Below, piece by piece: positions 10,381-28,413 of a stretch of 64,000 bases of DNA. A program made the translations under genes and the position numbers. The stretch spans positions 1 through 64,000 of the forward strand of contig JASANG010004061.1 of the NCBI GenBank assembly GCA_030248215.1, given 5' to 3'. Position 1 is the first letter of the stretch. Every line of letters begins with the position of its first letter. The notes below the pieces were generated by a model, which worked only from the letters and a program-made list of their open reading frames with translations, did no database searches and was not told the DNA's origin. This DNA is from Enoplolaimus lenunculus (lineage: Eukaryota > Nematoda > Enoplea > Enoplida > Thoracostomopsidae).

Positions 10381-12437
10381 CATTTTTTGTGTTAAAATGG
10401 TAAAGGTCCCTACGTTACAATTTTTTCCCTCAGAAAATTTTTTGTAAAAAACAATTTTTCCCGCACAAGTTTTTTGTAATAAAATGGTAACGTTTCCTAC
10501 CTGACAATTTTTTTACAATTTTTCTCGCAGGATTTTTTGTGATAAAATGGTAACGTTTCCTACCTGACAATTTTTTTTACAATTTTTCTCGCAGGATTTT
10601 TTGTGATAAAATGGTAACGTTTCCTACCTGACAATTTTTTTACAATTTTTCTCGCAGGATTTTTTGTGATAAAATGGTAACGTTTCCTACCTGACAATTT
10701 TTTTACAATTTTTCTCGCAGGATTTTTTGTGATAAAATGGTAACGTTTCCTACCTGACAATTTTTTTTACAATTTTTCTCGCAGGATTTTTTGTGATAAA
10801 ATGGTAACGTTTCCTACCTGACAATTTTTTTACAATTTTTCTCGCAGGATTTTTTGTGATAAAATGGTAACGTTTCCTACCTGACAATTTTTTTACAATT
10901 TTTCTCGCAGGATTTTTTGTGATAAAATGGTAACGTTTCCTACCTGACAATTTTTTTACAATTTTTCTCGCAGGATTTTTTGTGATAAAATGGTAACGTT
11001 TCCTACCTGACAATTTTTTTACAATTTTTCTCGCAGGATTTTTTGTGATAAAATGGTAACGTTTCCTACCTGACAATTTTTTTACAATTTTTCTCGCAGG
11101 ATTTTTTGTGATAAAATGGTAACGTTTCCTACCTGACAATTTTTTTACAATTTTTCTCGCAGGATTTTTTGTGATAAAATGGTAACGTTTCCTACCTGAC
11201 AATTTTTTTACAATTTTTCTCGCAGGATTTTTTGTGATAAAATGGTAACCTTTCCTACCTGACAATTTTTTTACAATTTTTCTCGCAGGATTTTTTGTGA
11301 TAAAATGGTAACGTTTCCTACCTGACAGTTTTTTACAATTTTTCTCGCAGGATTTTTTGTGATAAAATGGTAACGTTTCCTACCTGACAATTTTTTTACA
11401 ATTTTTCTCGCAGGATTTTTTGTGATAAAATGGTAACGTTTCCTACCTGACAATTTTTTTACAATTTTTCTCGGATTTTTTGTAATAAAATGGAACGTTT
11501 CCTACCTGACAATTTTTTACAATTTTTCTCGCAGGATTTTTTGTGATAAAATGGTAACGTTTCCTACGTGACAATTTTTTTACAATTTTTCTCGCAGGAT
11601 TTTTTGTGATAAAATGGTAGCCTTTCCTACCTGACAATTTTTTTACAATTTTTCTGGCAGGATTTTTTGTGATAAAATGGTAACGTTTCCTACCTGACAA
11701 TTTTTTACAATTTTTCTCGCAGGATTTTTTGTGATAAAATGGTAACGTTTGCTACCTGACAATTTTTTTACAATTTTTATCGCAGGATTTTTTGTGATAA
11801 AATGGTAACGTTTCCTACCTGACAATTTTTTTACAATTTTTCTTGCAGGATTTTTTGTGATAAAATGGTAACGTTTCCTACCTGACAATTTTTTTACAAT
11901 TTTTCTCGCAGGATTTTTTGTGATAAAATGGTAACGTTTCCTACCTGACAATTTTTTACAATTTTTCTCGCAGGATTTTTTGTGATAAAATGGTAACGTT
12001 TCCTACCTGACAATTTTTTTACAATTTTTATCGCAGGATTTTTTGTGATAAAATGGTAACGTTTCCTACCTGACAATTTTTTTACAATTTTTATCGCAGG
12101 ATTTTTTGTGATAAAATGGTAACGTTTCCTACCTGACAATTTTTTTACAATTTTTATCGCAGGATTTTTTGTGATAAAATGGTAACGTTTCCTACCTGAC
12201 AATTTTTTTACAATTTTTATCGCAGGATTTTTTGTGATAAAATGGTAACGTTTCCTACCTGACAATTTTTTTACAATTTTTATCGCAGGATTTTTTGTGA
12301 TAAAATGGTAACGTTTCCTACCTGACAATTTTTTTACAATTTTTATCGCAGGATTTTTTGTGATAAAATGGTAACGTTTGCTACCTGACAATTTTTTTAC
12401 AATTTTTCTCGCAGGATTTTTTGTGATAAAATGGTGC
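10380..12437. repeat. 63-bp AT-rich minisatellite, about 32 units
   Basis: Units carry 'ctcgcagg', 'gataaaatggtaacg' and 'cctacctgacaa' separated by T-runs. The period is 63, with occasional 1-5 bp length variants. The first two units (10380-10500) are the most diverged. A C-to-A variant ('atcgcagg') is clustered at about 12000-12370, a sign of local spread by slippage or unequal exchange. Since 63 is 21 codons, minus-strand frames stay open and create Lys/Arg-rich peptides. These are not credible genes. The array ends about 60 bp from the distal cathepsin AATAAA. Confidence 0.92.
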
Positions 12438-12495
12438 GCGTTCCTTCCGCTGGAAAACAGGATGTCTCTTAAACGTGGACCACCGAAAAGTTACA

Positions 12496-12560
12496 TTTAT
12501 TCATTACAAAAGCAACATATGTAATGATTGTAAATTTCAGTAAACATTTATAGGTTTATT
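12496..12560 (-). promoter_or_regulatory. poly(A) signals of the cathepsin L gene
   Basis: On the minus strand AATAAA occurs at 12555-12560, about 25 nt after the stop codon, and again at 12496-12501. They imply a very short 3' UTR. Confidence 0.6.
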
Positions 12561-12584
12561 TTCTTAAATATCGCCGAAAGCTGT

Positions 12585-19898
<7,314 letters not shown>

Positions 19899-19899
19899 A

Positions 19900-21158
19900 T
19901 TACACATTTTTTACTATAAACTTAAAACGAAACAGAGACGACAAAATAGCAACGAGGGGTAAATCGATCAGTTGCCCCCATGCCAACTTTTTAAAAAACG
20001 GTATTTTTCTCCCCCCCCCCCTTTTTGGGTCTCTGTTTGGCAAACGGAAATGAATCCCACCTGACACGTATGCAGAAAAGGTTTTTATACAAATAATTCT
20101 ATTTAGCTTCACATTCGCTTCGCTCGTCGCGGCGGGATTTTCTTTACAACTTCGATTTCGATCTGACTTTACAGTACGGGATCGTTGTCTGAAACGCCGG
20201 TACTGCGCGTTGTATCAAAAAATAATTTTTAAAAAACCAACGCTGACGCGTAAGCGCCAGACCAGTCGAAGCGCGAGACACATCTGAAGGTTTGCGTTGT
20301 TTGTGACGCGCGGCACTGGGCGATGGCCGATGACGTCAGTCACGGCGTCGTGCAGTTACAGAGGACCCCCGTGCGGCATCAAAAACATACCACGCAACCC
20401 TGAGCCGTTGTGTTAATTTTGTTTCCTAAATTTTTATGTCAGTCTGTGCTGGGCTGAAGAAAAAGGGGCAGCTTGAACTTCACAATTTAAGAAAACATTT
20501 TACCCCCCCCCCCCCCACTGTTTTCTCGATGGCAACATTGCAAAAGCAAAATAATCAATTTCTCGCTCGCTCGATCCGCTTGTAAGCTTTTCGTTAACAA
20601 TTCTGCTACAAAATATTGTTCGAATTTGTCAGAATGGGTAACGTTCTGGCTCACAGCCGTGTTTACCGCAAGAATATCAGTACAAAATGAAAATAAATAA
20701 AATTTTTAATACAACAAGCAGCCTCTATGAGCGGCAATAAAGACGGGGTACAAATAACTGAACAAAGCGAGTCAAGTGCGTAGCTGTAAAACGGTACTGA
20801 AGATATAGACCGAATCTATGAACTAAGACACATTTTGCTGCTGTTACAAACAGTGTTTATTACAAAATATATGGCTCTTGCTCGTTTCGCTTGCGAAATT
20901 CTCTTGAAAGCTGTCCATGTAAAATTTTTCTTGAAATAAGATTACTTAACTTCTTAATAATTTGTCAGATATTACCAGGTTCTGGTGAGAATTTTGTTCT
21001 TTTTTCCTATGAACCTCGTAACTGTAGGCTATACACCGGTTGACTTTTTTTATAAAAAGCAATCGCCATTACAGCGTTTAGAAGCACCTTCTGCACCATA
21101 GAAGTCACAAATTTTGTCATTCGCTACGCTCGCTCATAAACAAAACTTTACCGAGGTT
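19900..21158. other. intergenic, presumed cathepsin promoter side
   Basis: I see no gene. The 5' flank of the cathepsin start (19908 onward) has no recognisable TATA box at a sure distance. In-frame TAA and TAG lie just upstream of ATG 19907. Poly-C runs occur at about 20010 and 20500. Confidence 0.4.
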
Positions 21159-21360
21159 GGCCCATGTAAAGATCAGGGGCGGAACGTTTTTCTGTGGGAC
21201 TAGAAAAGAGTAAGCTTACGCTTTAGACTAATTTTTGCTTGGCTTACAAGCGTAGGCTTAGGCTTAGGAATATGCTCGTTCTTACGCTTAGGCTTAGGCT
21301 TATGCTTAAGCTTAGGAATATGTTTATAATACTGTTCCGCCCCTGTTCTTTACATTGGCC
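21159..21360. mobile_element. hAT-like MITE with TTAGGC array
   Basis: Flanks CCGAGGTT and TCGAGGTT (7 of 8). Family ends and a broken TTAGGC interior. Confidence 0.8.
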
Positions 21361-21875
21361 TCGAGGTTAATACATTCTCAAAATCAAATCCTGGAAACAA
21401 TAGGTCTGTATGTAATGCCATGCTTTAGATTAATTCAATATAAACTAAGAGTAGGCAATAAAGACCGTATCCAAGCAGTGTCAAATATTGCGTAATTTGT
21501 TTTCAAAATACCTAAATCATGGGTTCACGAGGGGGAACAAATTTTTTATTTTGCCCCCCTCCCCTGCTTATAAAATGTTTCCACAGCCGCTGAAACAAAA
21601 TTATGCAATGTCTGCAGTTAACCGATCCGATGCAATGTTGCTTTCCAGTGACAGAAACGTATTTCACTTGCTAGCAATTGAACAAGCTTGCAGTTAAACA
21701 GCCATACAATTAAACTGTTATTCAAGAACACACGAATTAGCGTAGACAGGCGGAATCAGATAGAGATAATACTTAACTTAACGACAATTCTGAAGAGATA
21801 AGAAGACACCTTTGGCAGGAATCCAATATCCTAATCGATTGTAAAGGCTACAAAACTTTGTTTCACCAAGTAGTC

Positions 21876-22020
21876 AGGGTGCAACCGGAGCTGAAAAATG
21901 ATGGAGTCAAAACCGGAGCTCAACAAAACTTGCCGTAGCCGGAGCTGAGGCGAAATTACGTAGTGAAAATGATGGTTAATTAGTTAATTTTAGCCAATAT
22001 CTGCAATATGTCGGAAAGTA
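21876..22020. mobile_element. partial inverted copy of the ACCGGAGG family
   Basis: Begins 'agggtgcaaccggag'. Its far part matches, in reverse, the 'gatattggctaaaat' block of the copies at 23676-24050 and 63610-63939. Truncated. Confidence 0.5.
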
Positions 22021-22343
22021 GTGCAAAACTTCTCTGAAACGTGCGATCAGTGGACCAATTTACCGACTTCTGCGGTGGAAAACTGCAATACGAAGGGTTT
22101 CGTTTTGGAAATCGTTTACAAATTGCAAAACAATCATTGTTGGTGGTTTTGCTCTAAGTACAGAAACCATTGCTGTTATAAGATAAGGGAAGTGTTGGAC
22201 TTAGCAGAAACTCTGTGCTCTTCGTGCGAATTTTCGTAAGGAAAACAGAACATTTTTGCTCTTCGTGAGAATTTTCGAGAAGTAAACAAAGCACCTTACC
22301 CTTCTCGAATGAATTCTTGGTTAATCCATTGTGTCCGTGATAC

Positions 22344-22654
22344 CAAGAGTGGATGATGCATACTTTAACAAGACTATGCAACTGAATACATTCTGTGTAG
22401 AACAAAATGTATCCGGCACGAGTTGCGTTTTTGGCCTACCCACATTAATTTAGAAGGGGGTACAACCAGTGTGAACCTTGGCAGTTTATGTATGAGGCGT
22501 CAAACATGCTCCCCGTATAGTTTAATTTAAGGATATTCATGCGATAGCGACTCCCTCCCTCTAAACAAGAGGGTCGGCCAAAAACGCCCGGTGGCACGTT
22601 TTGTACCATGCGGGAGCCCAAAAGTTGTACTCTCGTGTCATAAACCACTCTTGG
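22344..22654. mobile_element. MITE of the CAAGAGTGG family
   Basis: Inverted ends CAAGAGTGG and CCACTCTTG between GTGATAC-type flanks (7 bp). More diverged than the copy at 6251-6581. Confidence 0.65.
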
Positions 22655-23675
22655 TGATACTGATCGATCACAACCCTCGACGATCCCATCCGGTAAATGA
22701 CAATTTCAACGGAAGTAGTAAATGTCGGCAACAGTTTTGCATCAAGCTTCAGGACCGTGATTACGGATCTGGACGTGTATTTTTAGTAAAAAGTCCTCAG
22801 TTTACCTTGGAACGCCGGTGCGTTTTACAGCTTCATTCGATCTTTTAAAGCTGTATCCTTCAGGCGCCGGGCACCCGCCAATCGCGGGCGGAAGCAAGTC
22901 CCTGTAAAGTTCGGCTACTTCAGAAGGATATAACGTCACGTAAAGGCTTTTATTGCGGGCGAGCATAGCGAGCAACAAGTCGAGTCGGTACATCGATGCA
23001 GGTGCGGACTATTGACTAATCTGTGAAACGAAAACTCGCAAGCAAACCTAAGCGAGATCCAAGTGTGATCTCTAGATACACCCCCCTGCCAGATACGGCC
23101 TTGTTTGAGATTTCGGAAAATTTTATTAGCTTTATTAAACTTTTGGCGGGGGGTCCTAGTAGTGAATCATCACTGTTAAACGAACAAACTAAACGTTCAT
23201 CATTGCAAGAACGAAAAAAAATACGCATACGTACCAAACGCAGCCAAACACTTGGCAATCAAGGGTCGCTACCCATAATTTATCCCCCCCGGGACTGAGA
23301 TAACAAAATTTTGGAATTAACATTTAGTACTAAAATTGCGTTTGGCTTCTCGTTCACATTTGCTTGCGAGCTTTTATACACTGTTATATATTCCGCCTTT
23401 CCCCTGGCGTCTGTTCATCACAAATATCTGTTTGTGTCACTGTAAACAAACTCTGCATCAATTTTAAAGTTTTTTGTTAAACATTTTTGAACAAATATAC
23501 AATTTTATAAACAAAAGCTTTGAAAACACTGCAAATTTTTAAAAAATATAGCCTTCACGTGTCTCAGACCGGCAGAAATACTTCTGGTTGTAGGGTTCGT
23601 TTGAAAATCAGATGCATACTGCAAACGCTACGTCCTGAATACGTATTTGTTGCGGTAATTCAAATAATTACAATG
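22655..23675. other. intergenic, no supported gene
   Basis: Short frames overlap on both strands (22802-22993 minus; 23023-23298 plus, Lys/Arg/Ser-rich). I do not recognise either and see no convincing splice context. The plus-strand frame 23023-23298 is the only one with gene-like composition. Confidence 0.3.
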
Positions 23676-24050
23676 CCGGGTACAACCGGAGGTCCGGCTC
23701 CGGCAGAAAATCGGCCTCCGGCACCGGGTCCGGCAGAAAATCGGCCTCCGGCTCCAGTGGAATTTTTGCCAGAGGTTGCGGTAATTTCGGTAGTAAAATT
23801 TGGCATAATTTTCCTAAATTTATCTGTTCAGCGCGTTTCGATTGACTTTTGTTACAATTTTTGTGAAAGAATTGCCAAAAGTTGGCAGAAAATTAGCGTG
23901 AAACCAAACAACTTAACAACAGTTTGCAAATATTGGCTAAAATTAACTAATAAACCATCGTTTTTACTACTTAATTTTGCCTCTTCTCCGGCTCCGGCTA
24001 GTTTCGTTGACCTCCGGCTCCGGTATTTTTCACCTCCGGTTGCACCCTGT
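23676..24050. mobile_element. ACCGGAGG-family repeat
   Basis: About 375 bp with inverted-like ends (GTACAACCGGAGG on the left, CCTCCGGTTGCACCC on the right) and internal 'aaaatcggcctccggc' words. It is closely matched by 63610-63939. The 190-codon frame through it is a by-product. Confidence 0.6.
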
Positions 24051-24607
24051 TCGAATGCATCATTTTATACCAGTAAATGTTTCAAAATATAAAACTTTTA
24101 TTGAACTTTTGTTCAAAACTAATTTTTTGCCGGCCACAAAACTCGCACCCGCAACCGGTTCAACCTGCTAAAGAAGGTCGAATACAATTTTTTGAGGGTT
24201 ACGAGACTGAACTAACAAGCTTCCACGCGGAGGTAAAGCGTTAGCTTGGAGGGAGCAACGCTTTTAACAGGGCTGAGGCCCCTGTTTTACTTTGTAGCTG
24301 GCATCTATGAAACGAAACTGTAATCTTGTGTGAATTCAACAAACTTTGTTTAAAATTCAAATTATTTTTGCATTTTGACTAAAAGTACTGATAAGATGAC
24401 TATATATAAAGTAATTTCAAACATTGATCTGCAAGCAAAGGGTCAGAAACAAATTAGCGGAAATATTTAAAGTTCGCTGATAATCAAATTCGGTACTGTT
24501 TTATTAAATAAATTGATTTAAAAAGCGTTTGTTGTAAAAATTTGTTTGAAAATCAACGCTAAAATAGAATATATTTCCATATGGTTTAGAATTAACATAA
24601 AAGGGTT

Positions 24608-24860
24608 CACAGTAAATTTCAGTGAGTTGATTTTAACTCAAAATGTGTTGAATCCATTCGGAGGTTTGAGTTTTGAATTAGGTCTTTCAGAACTCAGAAT
24701 TTTGAATTGATTTAACTCGTTCGGAGTAAATTGATCAACTAACCCAGAATTAAATCAGCTCAGAGTGAGTCAATGTGTACTGTTATTTACTCAGAAATAA
24801 CAAGAAATAACTAAGTTATTTTCTGAGTTGATTACAATCGACTCAACATAATTGACGGTG
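24608..24860. mobile_element. GAGTTGATT-family MITE
   Basis: Uninterrupted relative of 6067-6660, with TTTCAGTGAGTTGATTTTA at the left and an inverted 'gagttgatt' region at the right. Confidence 0.5.
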
Positions 24861-24879
24861 TTGTATATACCAAATTTAC

Positions 24880-25089
24880 GGCTCATGCATAAAACAGGGC
24901 AGGACCGGTTTCCGGCGGGGCTGTAATACAGTCAGGTTAAGCTTTAAACGAACTTTTTTGCTTAGGCTTAGGCTTACGCTTAGGCTTATGAATAGGTTCA
25001 TCCTTACGTTTTAGGCTTAGGCTTAGCCTTAGACTTAGGTTTAGGAATATGGTTATACTACTGTTCCGGCCCTCTTCTATACATTGGCC
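24880..25089. mobile_element. hAT-like MITE with TTAGGC array
   Basis: Perfect 8-bp duplication AAATTTAC (24872-24879, 25090-25097). Family ends, with TTAGGC and near-TTAGGC words inside. Confidence 0.85.
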
Positions 25090-25829
25090 AAATTTACAAT
25101 CACCACTGCCTTTATTAAATAGCCCATGAATGCATGTTAGGCGTCGTACGCAACAGCTAGTTCATAGACGGGGGGCAGATAAATGATTGCTTTATAAAAT
25201 AGTGGAAGAAACGTTGCGAGCTTGAAGTCTACACAACTTTAGCATAAATATGCATTTATCGTTGACTGCATGTCGACATGTTGCAGTGTCTTGTGTGCAC
25301 AAGTATGTTATCGCATATTCGGTTGGTTTCCGGTAAAAATCGGCTTCCGTTTCCGTTGTAGAAATGTCGTTATTTTACTGCTCACAATTACTGATAAATG
25401 ACCCATGTGTCACACAGGTTTTCATGTTACAGATATACGATGCTGCAATTGTTCGATATGAACCCTTTCTCGCACGAATATTTTCAATTTCGTATGAGAT
25501 GTAATTTCAAGGTAAGATTCGTTCCCAAGTTTCACGGGTGGAAGGCGTTTATGATGACCCACTGAACTATAGGAGCTTGACGCTCAAGCCCGAGGGGGCT
25601 CTCACGTCTTGTGAACATTTTGCACTGCGCATAGAGTTTTTAAACACTGCTCACAGTGTCTGTCTGTATTGCTAGTATAATATTATTTGTATTTTAGTTG
25701 CTCGTAGTATACTCTATGAGTGAGAGGGTTAAACCAAAACAGCAGAATTTATTAAAAACCCTAAAAAACTAGACGTTAGGTAAGGGTTTTCGATAAGTTC
25801 AAAGCTCTTTAACCAAGAAATAACAAAAG

Positions 25830-26015
25830 CTATGCAGACAAGGACAACTGGATTCGAACTCTAAAACGACCGATCCTAGCGGGAGATAACGGGGAGCCGG
25901 AACACTGTCCCGGCCCCCAAAACCAAAGAAAAAAGAAAGAAAAAAAAAAAAAAAAAAACCCCCCACCCGCCCCCGCATAAAGCAAACACTTTACTACTAC
26001 GCCACGCAAACACAA
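25830..26015 (-). ncRNA. tRNA-like or SINE-like sequence, disrupted
   Basis: On the minus strand, GGCGTAGTAGTAAAGTG resembles a tRNA A box, and GAGTTCGAATCC, about 130 bp later, matches a B box. Between them lie a G/C-rich tract and a long poly-T run (plus-strand poly-A at about 25935-25960). The spacing is far too long for a functional tRNA, so a tRNA-derived SINE fragment or an interrupted pseudogene is likelier. Confidence 0.3.
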
Positions 26016-26166
26016 TCCGCTGATGAATTGCTTTTATCGTAGACTGCATGTCAACAGTTACCTCAAAAACATCCATATATCACGGATAAACATATATTTG
26101 TATGCTTGCAGACGACAAGAACAATTTTCAACTCAGAATATTAAATGAACGATTTCTACAAATTTC

Positions 26167-26416
26167 GGCCCATGTAAAAATCGGTCCATGTTACTTTAAG
26201 GGGCGGCCAGAACGGTCTAAAGATCAGTGGTGGAACGTTTTCCTGTGAGACTGCAATAGAGTAAGCTTAAACTTTAGACTAGTTTTTTGCATGCTTTAGG
26301 CTTAGGCTTAGGTTAGGCTTAGGAATATGGTCATTCTAACGCTATAGACTTAGGTTTATGCTAAGGCTTAGAAATATGCTTATCATACTGTTCCGCCCCT
26401 GTCCTACAAATTGGCC
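26167..26416. mobile_element. composite TTAGGC MITE with two kinds of end
   Basis: The left side carries GGCCCATGTAAAAATC followed within 20 bp by CCATGTTACTTTAAGGGG, then a third start 'aaagatcagtgg'. These are the two end types of the TTAGGC MITEs placed in tandem. The interior TTAGGC words and the right end are ordinary. No target duplication is evident. Confidence 0.6.
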
Positions 26417-26483
26417 TAAAAGCATCTTTTTATAAAAAAACATTTTATATCCAATTTTTGGACTGAAGATTTCTTACAAATAA

Positions 26484-26758
26484 AGCCGTATTCACACGTA
26501 CAACTTTTTGCTGCGAAAACTTTCAGGTGTAATTTGAACTTGCAAGTTTTGTCCAAAATCACGATCGAAAAACATGCAGCAGCAAATAATTCATTAAATA
26601 TCATAGCTAGAGATTTAGTTCACATGTATGAATAACCATGCAAGTTCACTTAATTTATTGCAGCCGCTTTCTCATTGGCTGTTGAAAAAATGCAAATTCT
26701 GCGTGCAATTTGTGGGAGCAAGTTCTCAGAGCAAAAACTTGCACGTGTGAATACGGCT
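26484..26758. mobile_element. PIF/Harbinger-like MITE, best copy of CACGTGCAAG family
   Basis: TAA duplications at 26481-26483 and 26759-26761. Perfectly inverted tips AGCCGTATTCACACGT and ACGTGTGAATACGGCT, apart from one inner change. Confidence 0.8.
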
Positions 26759-26873
26759 TAATATTTTATAATCAACTTTTATAGTTTTCAACCAGATTCA
26801 TGCCAATCAATTAGCAATTGTAGCGATTAAAAATGCAGTGTGTTTGACAGATTTTATATTATCATGATAATAT

Positions 26874-27036
26874 CAGGCTCGTAGCCAGCTCACCTTACTA
26901 AGAAGACTAAAAAAATGTTCAGGAGGGGCGTACAATGGGGTTTCAATAACTTACAAGCACGGTTGTAAATTTTCTAGTGGGGCAAAATTTTTCCAGCGGG
27001 GCTGATCCTCACCTGCCCCCCTTGGCTACAGGACCG
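26874..27036. mobile_element. hAT-like MITE, CCGTAGCC family
   Basis: Perfect 8-bp duplication GATAATAT (26866-26873, 27037-27044). Ends CAGGCTCGTAGCC and GGCTACAGGACCG. Confidence 0.85.
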
Positions 27037-27146
27037 GATAATATAATTAAGTATACGTGTTGACACATGATAGGTTGTTCTATTCAGGATTATTTTAAGT
27101 ACGCAAAATAGTGTCATAAAAATGCGCGATTTTGTCTTATATTTGC

Positions 27147-27238
27147 TCAGTTGCATTCGATTTTAAGCGAACTCTGATCGCCAAGAAGGACTCGTTCAAA
27201 ATAAACACCGCTGGCATCGGTTTGGTATCCAGACACGA
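27147..27238 (-). other. orphan 3'-terminal exon candidate
   Basis: A strong minus-strand acceptor (AATTTTCAG) precedes 92 bp. Entered with two leftover bases, it reads 29 codons (VSGYQTDASGVYFERVLLG then DQSSLKIECN) and ends in TGA. Composition is gene-like, but I recognise no family. The nearest upstream gene on this strand is the astacin at 28414-34085, which has its own stop; no donor there joins convincingly. It could be an alternative last exon or a relic. Confidence 0.3.
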
Positions 27239-27302
27239 CTGAAAATTATTAATTTTGTTTCGAGTTTCGTTCAGTGTATTCTCAGAACACCTTACAAAGG
27301 CT

Positions 27303-27508
27303 AGTCAATGTTAAGAGCAGGGGCGGAACAGTATTATAAGCATATTCCTAAGCCTAAGCCTTAGCCTTAGCCTAAGCTCAAGTGTAAGAATGAGATTATT
27401 CATAAGCGTTAGCCTTAGCCTAAGCCAGCAAAAAATAGTTTAAAGCTTAAGCTTTACTTTATTCTAGTCCGACAGAAAAACGTTCTGCTCCTGATCTTCA
27501 CATGGGCC
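27303..27508. mobile_element. hAT-like MITE with TTAGGC array
   Basis: Flanks CAAAGGCT and CAAAAGCT (7 of 8). Family ends, with CCTAAG words inside. Confidence 0.75.
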
Positions 27509-27857
27509 CAAAAGCTCATGATGCTTTATCAGACGATAAATATTTTGCTGGAAAAGAAAATATACTCAGCTGCGCAAAATAGTATTAATTTCCTCAACAA
27601 ATCTAAAACCCGTTCTTGGTATAAAATTAAACCAGAAAAACTCTAAAATGAATCGCTCATGTAGGCAAACGCCATTTAGGTAAACGCCTATTTACCGTTT
27701 GAAAAACAGCTGTTTGCTGATCAAACTGTTTGCAAAACGTGGCGATTGGTATTTCCGAAGACAATTTTTGTCAGAAATCGACCCGTATTCAAACCGTTGT
27801 TCGACGAATATTATGTTAATTTTGCATAGGGTTTTTACACTCAAAAATGCGGCTGCG

Positions 27858-28235
27858 GTATTTTGCCCGGTCGGCCGTTTGTCTGGACGGCCTTTTGTTA
27901 AGATGGCCTTTTATCTGGATGATATTTTGTCCGGTCGACCTTTTGTCCAGTCGGCCTTTCGTCCGGACATCCTTTTGTCTGGACCGCCTTTTGCCCAGAC
28001 GGCATTTTGCATGGGCGGTCTTTTATCCGGACGGCCTTTTGTCCGCATACCCGTTGGTCCAACAGGCCTTTTGCCTAAGATCCCTTTTGTTCATCCGGGC
28101 TGTTGTCCCGACAGCCTTTCACGGACGGCCTTTTGTGCAGACGACCTTTTGTCCAGATCCAGACGGACATTTGTCCGCCTGCTGATGTCCAACGGCCATC
28201 TGTCCGGACTGAGTTCGGCGGCCTTCTGTCCGGAC
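27858..28235. repeat. 18-bp degenerate minisatellite with GTCCGGAC dyads
   Basis: About 20 units of the theme CCTTTTGTCCGGACGG. The GTCCGGAC core is palindromic. The period of 18 keeps frames open on both strands, producing 185- and 112-codon frames I do not consider genes. It lies ~180 bp downstream of the astacin stop. Confidence 0.8.
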
Positions 28236-28413
28236 ATCCAGCATAGGCCAAGATAGTATCGCTTGTACACTTTCTCATTTGTTTTTGTTAAGTATTACAC
28301 CAAAGAAGATAAATTAGAATTAAATTTAACATAAATACAAAATAAATAATCGTAATAAAAGATATTTTCCCGTTTTCAAGCATAAAAAAGTAGACAGAGT
28401 CTCCGATTTCAAT

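Noticed and set aside
10560-12391. Lys/Arg-rich repeat proteins (SGRKRYHF... units)
   Set aside because: Frames come from the 63-bp minisatellite; they break at every length variant and no start context or splice signal supports them.
23520-24092. 190-codon Pro-rich frame
   Set aside because: Lies almost wholly within the ACCGGAGG repeat, whose second copy at 63610 does not keep the frame.
27699-28256. 185-codon Cys/Phe-rich frame
   Set aside because: Generated by an 18-bp minisatellite; an overlapping frame in another phase is equally open.
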